Part shown: positions 56,001-64,000 of the stretch, piece after piece | Numbering within the stretch: position 1 is the stretch's first letter | Layout: each line of letters opens with the position of its first letter | Origin: Camellia lanceoleosa | Lineage: Eukaryota; Streptophyta; Magnoliopsida; Ericales; Theaceae | Assembly (NCBI GenBank): GCA_025200525.1 | Contig: CM045760.1 | Coordinates: forward strand, 44,039,932-44,103,931 | DNA length: 64,000 bases | Reading direction: 5' to 3' | Translations under genes and position numbers: made by a program | Notes under the pieces: generated by a model | Databases searched by the model: none | Told to the model about the DNA's origin: nothing | The model's input: the letters and a program-made list of their open reading frames with translations, nothing else

Positions 56001-57020
56001 CAAAACCACCTCTCCACCACTAAAAATATTCTGGATTTTAGTGGTAGAGAGGTCATGCAAAGACCAAAACAATGGCCAAAATGGATGGCCTAAAACAAGG
56101 CCTAACAAGGCCTTGGAGGGGGGAAAAAACCCCAAACCTCAAAGCGACCTTAAACAAAGTTCTAAAGCACACAAAATCAAAAAAAAAAAATTAGTTTATA
56201 GCTAAGCTTAAAAATAGATGCAAGATAGGTTAAAAGCTTGTGCAAAAATGGAGAATAAAAGAGGTAGTTCTCACCCTTGAAGAACACTTCAAGAACAGCA
56301 ACTCCAGCACCTTCCTTAGATCAAAACCAGCCCAAGAAACCTAACAACAACTCCTTAGAGCTTCAACAACCAAGGATGGTGTAATGCTAGGTGTTTGTGT
56401 GCAAAAGTGTGAACAAAAGTCACTTTAGGTCACAAATACACACACAAATGAGTGAAGAGAGGGAGATATAGAGATAGATAGATACAACTTCTAACCCTAA
56501 TTTTTCAGAACCCCTGAGGAGGGAAGAGGGCCTCCCCTCTTATAGGAATTCAATTCCTAAGCTTCTTGGAGAAGCTAACAGAAGGGAGCAAATCCCTCCA
56601 TACACGTGTATGAAAGGGGTGCAAAGTGGATACTAGCTGTGACAGCTAGCATAAAATATCTGCCAAAAGCAGATGGAAAGGGGTCGACCAGCAGAAATGG
56701 CCGATTGACCAACAAAAGTGGTCGATCGACCAAATAGAGTGCCGATCGGCCAACACTCTTGGCCGATGACAAGAATAAGGGGCCGGTGGCTTCAAGCCTT
56801 GGCCGGTGGGGTGTAGGGATGGCCAACAAGCCACCCTCTTCCCTTAGAAGCAAAAACACAAGTGTTTGGTACATGACCAAGCACAAAACAGAGAGATCTT
56901 GAGGCAAGGTGTGTAGCCAAGACCTCTGAGAACTTAAAACGAACACGAGCATGGATGATCACCGAGTGTTCAAACGGTGATGTCCAAGTCTTGAGGACAG
57001 TAAAAAATGGGGTGTCCACA
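52821..57020 (-). repeat. Tat solo LTR (LTR-C) nested in LTR-F, reverse orientation
   Basis: It lies between TGTGGACATCCCC and GGGGTGTCCACA, flanked by GTCAC at 52816-52820 and 57021-57025, a perfect 5-bp TSD. It is exactly 4200 bp. On the minus strand it starts TGTGGACACCCC like LTR-A and shares AGAGGCCGATCTTTGAT with it. It has a poly-T of about 40 at 52994-53034. No internal region is present. Confidence 0.93.
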
Positions 57021-57026
57021 GTCACA

Positions 57027-57182
57027 CGCTCGAGCGGGGGTCGAGCACCTATCGAGTGTGAATTTTATGCATCCAACAGTTTTTCATAAGTTTGCAGTTC
57101 GCTCGAGCGGGGAAGTCCAAGCTCGAGCGGAGATTCATTGTCTGCATGTTCGCTCGAGTGGGGAAAGCCACGCTCGAGCGTG
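57027..57182. repeat. CTCGAGCG palindrome array, right part of LTR-F
   Basis: CGCTCGAGCG at 57027-57036. TCGCTCGAGCGGGG near 57100, AGCTCGAGCGG near 57120 and CACGCTCGAGCGTG near 57170 continue the array after the nested insert. Confidence 0.82.
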
Positions 57183-58431
57183 TACCTTATCCTCAGTAAA
57201 ATTTGAGAAATGGTTTTCAATGCATGTTTGCATCCTCATTCCATCCTAGGCATTCCTAGGCTATGTTTAAGACCTCATAATGAGGATAAAAGATTAGAAA
57301 CACACTAAGAGCCAACGAAATAAGTTTTGTGCAATTAGAACATGTATTTCAAGTGTACATCTGTTATGTGTTGTGTAGGTCACGTGCCACGTACCGTTCG
57401 ACCAAGTTCACTCCATCTGTCTGTCTCAAGGCCCGCTGTGAGTAATAACTCCGTAAAGTTATGTTTAACTTAAGTATTTTCTGACTGGTATGGTATGATC
57501 TATTTTCTGAAATACTATCTTACGAATTATGAATGAATGTCCAATTTTCTGAAAAGTATTTGTGGCACCCTTAGTTCACGTGGCCCTCGCTCGGGGGTAA
57601 CAATACCGCGGCCAATCTGCACGTGGCCCTTGCCTGGGGGTAACAACACCATGGCTACTTGCGTGCAAGATATGGACCTTTATGGTCGTTGGTACCAACT
57701 ATGCATGTGGGTCTTTGGACCAAATTGATCTGATAGCTAATGGGTATACCACGTATGATCTTATGCAAAATCTGAATATAAACATGAGTGTGTATCTAAA
57801 TCTATTTCTGTTTTGAAGTCTGAATATGTTTTGATTTAAATATTGGATCCTAACTTGTGCTGGACATCATTCATAAAACCCCTTTACTCTATTATTATTC
57901 ACTGGGCTTCCGCTCACAGTTTATATTATATATGTAGGTGAGCCGGCGGGTGACCAGGGCCAGAGTTGACGGCCTTCTGTTTTGTTTTTGTCAGCCAACT
58001 GTTGTGCCTCTCGAGGAGGTTCTGATTGAAGTCTCGTTATATGGCTGTTTTTGTATTCATGCTAGTTTCTGTGACTGTTTTGTAAAGTCAGGTTTTGAGA
58101 TGTGCACTTCTGTAAATAGTGGTGTCCTTTGACTGACGTGCTTATGTATATATATAAGTTTTGAAATCTTCTATCCCATGAATGTTATCACAGCTCATTG
58201 GACCTTGTCTATTTTGTACTATCGCTTCCGCAGCCCCTTACTATATACTTATCTGTTCAGAGGCCTTTGGTAATCCACAGATTACTGGCTGGTTGCGATG
58301 CCTAACCTATAGGGGCGGGTTTGGGTCGTGACAACTTGTGAGGCTAGATTCAAAACCACGGGAGTCCGAACTGTGAGGCCTTCTTTTCAAACCTTTCCGA
58401 AAGGCGGGGCGTGAGAAAAAACGAGTCCACA

Positions 58432-59400
58432 GCTTCCATCAGCTTCCTTCTTCAAATATAGTACGTGCTCATATGGGCATTTTTCAAAACCATTGTCATG
58501 AAAATACTGATCAATTCTAGTATGCCATGCATGCGGAGCTTGCTTCAATCCATAAAGTGCTTTCTTCAATTTGTACACTTTGTCCTCATGCCCATTCTGA
58601 ACATACCCCTAAGGTTGTTCAATAGAGATTTCTTCTTTAAGAAAACCATTAAGAAATGCAGATTTCACATCAAGTTGATAAATTTTCCACTTGTGCTGGG
58701 AAGCCAAAGAAATCATTAGCCTAATAGTCTCCAATGGGGCAACTGGAGCAAACACCTCTCCATAATCAATTCTAGCTCTCTGCTTGTAACCTTTTGCCAC
58801 TAATCTTACCTTGTAGCGTTGCACTTCACCTTGTGCATTCCTCTTTGTCTTGTATACCCATTTCACTCCAATGGGTTTGTGCCTCTCTAGTAGAATGGTA
58901 AGCTTCCATGTGTCATTTTTCTCAATGGCATGAATTTCTTCATCCATTGCTTTCTTTCATTTATCTTCTTGGATGGCTTCTAAGAAAGTAAGTGGATTAC
59001 TATCTGCAAGTAGGCAGAACAAATTCAAATCTTCTTCTTCTGTAGCTTCATATATCTCCTGCAAATTTGTCATTGGTCTTGGTTGTTTGAAAAAAACTAT
59101 CATCTGATGATGATGATGATAATGATGATGCATCACTTCTGTGAGAAACTGGCGATCTAGGTGTAGGTATTTTATGTGGAGGAGTTTGTGGCTCATCTTG
59201 AACTTCTCTTGTGATTTCAACTGGAGCTTTCGATGTTTCATCTTCAAGAATGAGTTCTGTATCTTTAACAACGTCATCTGGATTCCAGTTCCAAGCTTCT
59301 TCTTCTTCAAATATCACATCTCTACTCATGATCACCTTTCTAGTAATGGGATTATACAACTTGTATCCCATTGTTTTGTCTCCATATTCGACAAGGATAC
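58432..59400 (-). pseudogene. pol: copia linker and reverse transcriptase, truncated
   Basis: The linker (DVIFEEEEAWNWNPDDV) follows a frameshift near 59400. RT runs from near 58990: MDEEIHAIEKNDTWKLT, GVKWVYKTKRNAQGEVQRYK, ARLVAKGYKQR-like, YQLDVKSAFLNGFLKEEI, then a stop near 58609. It continues KVYKLKKALYGLKQAP and WHTRIDQYF, ending abruptly at KKEADGS at 58432 where LTR-B begins. The region that would carry the YVDD catalytic box is missing. No second half is seen elsewhere in the window. Confidence 0.85.
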
Positions 59401-60239
59401 ATTTTTATCATCGAGCTTGGTTCTTCTTGCTACTGGAATCTTGGTGTACGCAACACACACAAATATTCTAAGATGGTTGACACTTGGCTTATGTGAACTC
59501 CAAGTTTCTTCTGGAGTCATAGAGTGAAGGCTCCTAGTTGGGCATCTATTTAGTAGATACACAACACATGATACGGCTTCAACCCAAAATTGCTTGGGCA
59601 ATCCTTTTCCTTTTAACATGCTTCTTTCCATATCTAAGATTGTGTGATTCTTCCTTTCAGCAACACCATTCAGCTGTGGCGTATAGGATGGTATTGTTTG
59701 ATGCTTGATTCCATGCTCTTTGCAATAATTCTCGAAAGCATCTGATGTATACGCTCTACCTTGATCTGACCACAATGTCTTGATGTAGTAGCTGCTTTGC
59801 TTTTCTACAAAAGCTTTGAATTCTTTGAAGATACTGAACACCTCCGACTTTCTTTTAAGAAAATACACCAATGTCTTCCGACTATAATTATCAATGAAGG
59901 TGAGAAAATATCTATTCTGTCTATTTGACATTGGCTTCAATGGACCACACACATCAGTGTGCACTAGCTCCAACGGCTTTGTTGCTCTCCACTTCACTTC
60001 TTTGGCAAAGCTAGTTCTGTGATGCTTGCCAAGAATGCAGCTTTCATAGACTTCATTAGTATGAGCAATATGAGGAAGTCCTTTCACCATATTCTTGCTT
60101 GACAACAACTTCAAGCTTCTAAAGTTCAGATGTCCAAACCTAAAATGCCATAGCTAGTTATTGTCTTTGATAATGGCACTAAAACACTTCGCAGCATCAT
60201 GTTGGATTTTCAATGCAAACATCCGATTCTTGGACATCT
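59401..60239 (-). pseudogene. copia integrase
   Basis: A TAG replaces Trp near 60155, within '[13 protein letters not shown]'. The zinc-binding site keeps the His pair, but [10 protein letters not shown] has Tyr where the first Cys is expected. The catalytic triad is present: [19 protein letters not shown], and [10 protein letters not shown]. It is followed by [24 protein letters not shown] sequence. It would insert element cDNA if intact. The frame changes at about 60240 and about 59400. Confidence 0.85.
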
Positions 60240-60710
60240 CACCCGAGCGATCAAATTACCATGATTGTCTTTGATGGTAAGATGACAATGTTTCATGCTG
60301 ATGTCGTATCCTTTCTCTAGGAGTTGTTCCATACTCAAAATGTTATTCTTCATGGCAGGAACATAACAAACATTGGAGATATAATCATGATCTCCATTCT
60401 TGAGCTTGATTAGAATATTGCCTCTTTCTTTCACTGGAGTCTTTAAAGAATCACCAAATGAGACTTGTGCTTGTACAGTCCCATCAAGCTCGACGAACAA
60501 CTCTCTTTTACCACACATGTGATTACATGCTCCCGAATCTAGATACCAAGCATTGTTTTGGTTTTCAGTATCTCCATGGTGGACAAACAGGACTGTAGGT
60601 TCGACTTTGTTTGTTTCCTGCTCGGCAAAATTTACTTTCTCTCCTACTTTTGTTGTTGCCCTACTTCGGCATTTATTGCTATAATGCCCAAACTTGTGGC
60701 AATAGTAGCA
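60240..60710 (-). pseudogene. copia zinc knuckle and protease
   Basis: CCHC knuckle CYYCHKFGHYSNKC lies at about 60669-60711. Protease active site WYLDSGACNHMCG follows, then YISNVCYVPAMKNNILSMEQ. The DSG is intact. A one-base change near 60240 (after GNLIARV) shifts the frame before integrase. Confidence 0.85.
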
Positions 60711-61447
60711 CTGAACATTGCTTTTGTCAAATCCTAGTCGGTTGTTGTAACTACCTCATTTTCCTCTTGGAGCAAAATGTGGTTGACTTCTTCCTCCTCT
60801 GGTTGGTCCTCTTCCGCCTCTTCCTTGAAAACCAGAACTTCGGTTATTGTAACCACGGCCTCTTTCTCAACTTCTTTGTGATGTCCCCCCTTGCTCATTT
60901 CTTTCATCTCTGAAAGACAGTTTTGATTGAAGAGCTTGCTCTAGAGAACTTGATGGAGTCTTCTTGTTGATCCTTTGTTCATGAATCTCAAGTGTGCCCA
61001 TCAACTCATCGATGGTCATGGCACTGAGATCCTTGGACTCTTCTATTGCTACAACCACATGCTCAAACTTGGGACTGAGTGATCGTAGAATCTTCTCTAG
61101 CACTTGAAGAGATTCCATTTTCTCTCCATATCTTCTCATCTAACTAACAATGGTCAATGTTTTGTTGAAGTACTCAGAAATTGACTCATTCTCATTCGTG
61201 TGCAGCATCTCGAGTTCGCCATATAATGCCTGGAGTCGAACTCTGATTGTCTTCTCAATTCCACGGTGTGAATTGCGAAGAATACTCCATGCCTCTTTAA
61301 AGGTTGTTGCTACTGAAATCTTCTCAAAGCTTGACTCATCAATGCCTTGATAGAGTAGATACAAGGCCTTTTTATCTCTCTTCCTTGAATCTTTTAACGC
61401 CGTCTTCTGAGTTTCATTTAAAATTCCTTCATCTTCGAGAGTAGTAG
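60711..61447 (-). pseudogene. gag: copia gag, part 3' to the solo LTR
   Basis: Minus-strand frame from 61447: TTLEDEGILNETQKTALKDS, KALYLLYQGIDESSFEKISV, NSHRGIEKTIRVRLQALYGE, then a TAG (near 61140) where Gln is expected. It continues [20 protein letters not shown] and [20 protein letters not shown], another stop near 60865, and an RG-rich stretch before the knuckle. This is the copia gag (UBN2-like) pattern. The reading frame continues across the solo LTR into 63933-64000. Confidence 0.87.
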
Positions 61448-62460
61448 TGTGACAACCCTCACCTCTAATTAGCGTTAAATTATGATTAAGCATGATAAAT
61501 AATTGATTAAGATGAAATCCTAAATTGATTGCATGAGTGTGTTACTTTAATTGCATTTCTATCTGTTTGTCATTAAATGATCTGTTCATGTTTTGATTTC
61601 GAACTGCGAATTGAAAGCCTTATCGGTGACTGATTCAGAAATTGGTTAGTGTTCTATGCTAATTAGGATTTATGGGATTTTATGGTAGGGTTAATTAAAA
61701 TTCAATTTGGAATGATTAAATTAGAATAAAACAATGTTAAACTAATTGAACCTAGGTAAATTACACTTGTGCCATTGAGTGGATTAATTCAAGACCAACC
61801 CTTATTACACTTTACATATGTTTGATGCACCACTTTTCATCCATCTTCTAGACCAAACGTGAGAGAGAGGGAATCGGAAGAAAAATTGAGTCATCTAGAT
61901 TCTGGCTTGAAATTAGAGGAATTGAAGGAGACTTGAGAAATTAGGCTTCTACACTTGGAGTTGAAGACTTAAGGTAGGAAATTCATCCTCTCAATTGTGA
62001 ATTTAAGTTGTTACATGCATAGTTCATGGAAAATTGGTGATTAGAGTCAAGAATTAGCTTAAAGTGTTGATTTGAGAGTGAACTCATGCATGCATGTCCA
62101 TATCATTGAGTTTTGAGATCATTTTCATGAGAATTTCCACATGCATGTCCACATTTTGGTTGTACTCTTGAAATTCACCATGACTTTGGGCTCAATCTTG
62201 CATTTGATTATGTTTTGGAGCATTGGAATCCATAAGAACTCATGCATGTTATGTTCTTGCATTGTTCTTCAAGTTTACATTACAAATTGTGTTCAATTGT
62301 CACACTTTTGGGCTTGATTTTATGAAGTGATCTTTAAAACATGTTGTATTATGGGTTTCTAAGTGTTTTCCAGAAAATTAGCCCAGAAAAATCAAATTGA
62401 AGCTTTAGAGGTTGAGTTTTGTGCTTGAGGATCAATCTGGAAATTCCAGATTTTTGATCT

Positions 62461-62765
62461 ACGCTCAAGCAGAGGACTTCACGCTCGAGCGTACACTCCG
62501 AGTACATGCACTCCTGCTTGAGCGTCGAGGGTCACGCTCGAGCGTGAAATGCATATGCCCAGAAGTTCATGTGTTTTGCAATCCGCTTGAGCGAGGTAAT
62601 TTGCGCTCGAGCGAGAGTATGAGTCTTATGCTCGATCGTGGGTCGAGCGTCAATCAAGCGTGAAAAATGTGCAACCAGTACTTTTTCATGAGTTTGCAGT
62701 CCGCTCGAACGGGGGAAGTCACGCTCGAGTGGAGCTTTATTGTCTGCATGTTCGCTCGAGCGAGA
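62461..62765. repeat. CTCGAGCG palindrome array in LTR-G
   Basis: Perfect ACGCTCGAGCGT (62481-62492), TCACGCTCGAGCGTGA (62532-62547), CGCTCGAGCG (62604-62613 and 62753-62762), plus one-base variants (CTTGAGCG, CTCAAGC, CTCGATCG, CTCGAACG, CTCGAGTG). C-to-T and G-to-A changes at CpG account for most of the variants. Confidence 0.87.
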
Positions 62766-63471
62766 CCCTTGTTGTCAACAAAATTTGAAAAGTGTTTTAA
62801 AGTGCAATTTTTGCATCCTCATCCCATCCTAGGCATTCCTAGGCCATGTTTAAGGCATCTTATTGAGGATAATGTTATAGAACCGCACCAAGTCAAGTTA
62901 AGGGGCTAAGTGATTAATCCTAAGTGTGTAAATTAGTGTGTGTTCGTTCTGCAACTGTGTAGGGTTGGCACTCGAGGACGCTGACTAGCCTGTTTATAGC
63001 CCAGTAATCTGTGAGTAACAATGTTGTAAAGATACGTTCAATTATAATTATTTTTCTGAACGATTGACTGTACTGCTTTCTGAAGTGACCTTGTTTACTG
63101 AATGAATGTTTGCCCTATTTGTGAACTGTACTCGTGGCATCCATAGCAACTTACTATTACTACTACTATACTGTTACTGTAATTGCTACTGTTACAGAGA
63201 TCTCTGTCAGTTCCAACGTTTGGAACTACTACTGTTTACTGTTTTGATAGCCATCAACTGACTATTCGGTCTATTAAGACCTATTGTACTGTTCTGCTAT
63301 TGGATGTACCACGTATGACTGCTATGATCTCTAAATGACTGATATAGCGTGAAATATGAGCCACTCATTGAATAACCGATTCACTAATGCAAGTGACTGT
63401 TTTAATTAATGAAAGGACATTCATTATTAACTCCTTTACACAATTGTTCTTCACTGGGCTTTAGCTCATTG

Positions 63472-63480
63472 TTTATATAT
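63472..63480 (+). promoter_or_regulatory. putative TATA box of LTR-G
   Basis: TTTATATATGCATGTAGGTG stands at the place equivalent to 4441 in LTR-D. Confidence 0.4.
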
Positions 63481-63932
63481 GCATGTAGGTGGCCAGGCAC
63501 CGAACCAAAGCTAGGAGCGTCAAGTTAAGCTCTTGTTTTGTCAAGACAACCATTGTGCCTCACTTCGAGGTTCCATGTCCGTTCAAGCCAAGGCAGTTTT
63601 GGGGTGTTTCAGATTCACCTTTTTTGTCTCTGTTTTGTAATGAATTTTTTAGACTTTTGACTGTACAATTATGGCGAAGGGATTGGATCCCTAACCTGTA
63701 TGTTACGCGTATCTGATATGTATATATGTTTATGGTTGATGTGGACTAGTCCATACAAGTCTTTTTTCCACTCAGTTTTTCACAGCTCATTGGACATCTT
63801 TTATGTACTTTTTGGTTTCCGCCAAATTTCTTACTCAGACATCACATTATCATAAGGTGCCTTTGGTAATCACGGACATCGGGCGATATTTATACTAAAC
63901 CCTTAGGGGCGAGTTTGGGTCGTGACAAGTAG

Positions 63933-64000
63933 GCTCGTCATATCTTCGATCCACTAACTCCCACAAATCTGGTGGGGCTAGTAGGACTTGCATTTGAATT
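63933..64000 (-). pseudogene. gag: copia gag, part 5' to the solo LTR
   Basis: The minus strand reads PDLWELVDRRYDEP, the usual copia gag 'LW..V..G(Y/F).EP' segment. It is contiguous in frame with 61447 once the solo LTR and one TSD copy are removed. It continues beyond the window. Confidence 0.8.

Larger units (their letters stand above)
51665..58333 (+). repeat. chromovirus solo LTR (LTR-F) inserted in LTR-B
   Basis: It begins TGTAATAACC and ends GGTCGTGACA, flanked by the 5-bp duplication ACTTG (51660-51664 and 58334-58338). Net length is 2464 bp after removing the nested 4200-bp LTR and its TSD. No internal region exists, so it is a solo LTR left by LTR-LTR recombination. It matches LTR-D in architecture. 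Confidence 0.92.
41282..58431 (+). mobile_element. Tat-lineage element 2, 3' part, with nested LTRs
   Basis: An internal region (41282-48416) without pol is followed by a 3' LTR (48417-58431). It holds antisense PMD-like and DUF7745-like pseudogenes and a 46-bp minisatellite. 'GGGATACGTAGG' occurs at 48268 and a relative (GGAATATATAGG) near 41338. I place it in the Tat lineage because its LTR is related to LTR-A and because Tat elements are known for extra ORFs and variable 3' regions. How 41282 joins LTR-A is unresolved: element 1 may have inserted into element 2, or the two may be recombined. Confidence 0.6.
48417..58431 (+). repeat. LTR-B, 3' LTR of Tat element 2, interrupted
   Basis: It starts TGTAGACACCCC and ends CGAGTCCACA. 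After removing the solo LTR at 51665-58333 and its duplicated ACTTG, it is 3341 bp. Its end is inserted in the RT of a reverse copia element. The frame at 49763-50353 is unrecognised. LTR-B differs strongly from LTR-A, so the two are not sister LTRs of one insertion. Confidence 0.75.
61448..63927 (+). repeat. chromovirus solo LTR (LTR-G) in copia gag
   Basis: It begins TGTGACAACC and ends GGTCGTGACA, 2480 bp, with perfect TSD AGTAG (61443-61447 and 63928-63932). Removing it and one AGTAG joins the copia gag frame cleanly (DLWELVDRRYDEP on the minus strand continues into TTLEDEG). No internal region, so it is a solo LTR. Confidence 0.94.
58432..64000 (-). mobile_element. Ty1/copia element, reverse strand, partial and interrupted
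   Basis: Order on the minus strand: gag (64000 down, split by solo LTR 61448-63927), CCHC knuckle, protease, integrase, RT. IN before RT marks Ty1/copia. It is truncated at 58432 by the end of LTR-B, before the YVDD box. Its 5' LTR lies beyond 64000. There are several stops and frameshifts. Confidence 0.9.

Noticed and set aside
1..64000. Endogenous pararetrovirus or other viral insertion
   Set aside because: All RT-bearing segments have integrase and LTRs in gypsy or copia order; no movement-protein or coat-type segment was recognised.
1..64000. tRNA or rRNA genes
   Set aside because: Only 12-base tRNA-complementary PBS sites were seen; no cloverleaf or rRNA stretch was recognised by eye.

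Overview
This is nuclear DNA of a flowering plant, most likely a eudicot. It is AT-rich and dominated by nested LTR retrotransposons of plant-specific lineages (Ty3/gypsy chromovirus, Ty3/gypsy Tat with dual RNase H, Ty1/copia). It also holds 5'-truncated L1-type LINE tails, MITEs and foldback elements, and one host gene whose introns are full of transposon debris. I saw no bacterial-type operon, rRNA, tRNA or CRISPR. The species cannot be named from the sequence.

Layout. 1-4885: 3' half of a forward Tekay-like chromovirus (end of RT, RNase H, integrase, degenerate chromodomain, polypurine tract) and its 2.46-kb LTR. It abuts 4886-10356, the 5' half of a reverse-strand gypsy element (LTR 8502-10356, tRNA-iMet PBS, an unidentified extra ORF, then gag, protease and RT). 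10357-11835 is AT-rich DNA with MITE fragments. 11836-24309 is a host gene that I reconstruct from five exons plus one tandemly duplicated 57-bp exon. All junctions are GT-AG and phase-compatible, coding for about 212 or 231 aa of unrecognised function. Its introns carry an L1 tail, MITEs, a small non-autonomous LTR element (TRIM-like) with two further insertions inside it, and the exon duplication. 24570-30660 holds foldback elements (one GC-rich, one with subrepeats in its arms), MITEs and AT-rich DNA. 30665-31293 is an L1 tail.

31294-58431 is a stack of Tat-lineage gypsy elements. First comes a pol full of stops (protease, RT, RNase H, archaeal-type RNase H, integrase) with a 4.5-kb LTR. 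Then comes the 3' part of a second element carrying antisense plant-mobile-domain (PMD)-like and DUF7745-like pseudogenes, a 46-bp minisatellite and another LTR. That last LTR holds a chromovirus solo LTR (TSD ACTTG), which in turn holds a 4.2-kb Tat solo LTR in reverse orientation (TSD GTCAC). 58432-64000 is a reverse-strand Ty1/copia element, cut off within RT on the left and split in its gag by another chromovirus solo LTR (61448-63927, TSD AGTAG).

Most notable: (1) the three chromovirus LTRs carry an irregular array of CGCTCGAGCG palindromes in the presumed U3; (2) the spliced host gene with its symmetric phase-1 exon duplication; (3) the antisense PMD/DUF7745 cargo and the minisatellite in a Tat element; (4) an unidentified ORF between PBS and gag in the reverse gypsy element. 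Almost all transposon reading frames are broken, so current autonomous activity is unlikely. All family assignments come from reading motifs by eye; no database search was run.
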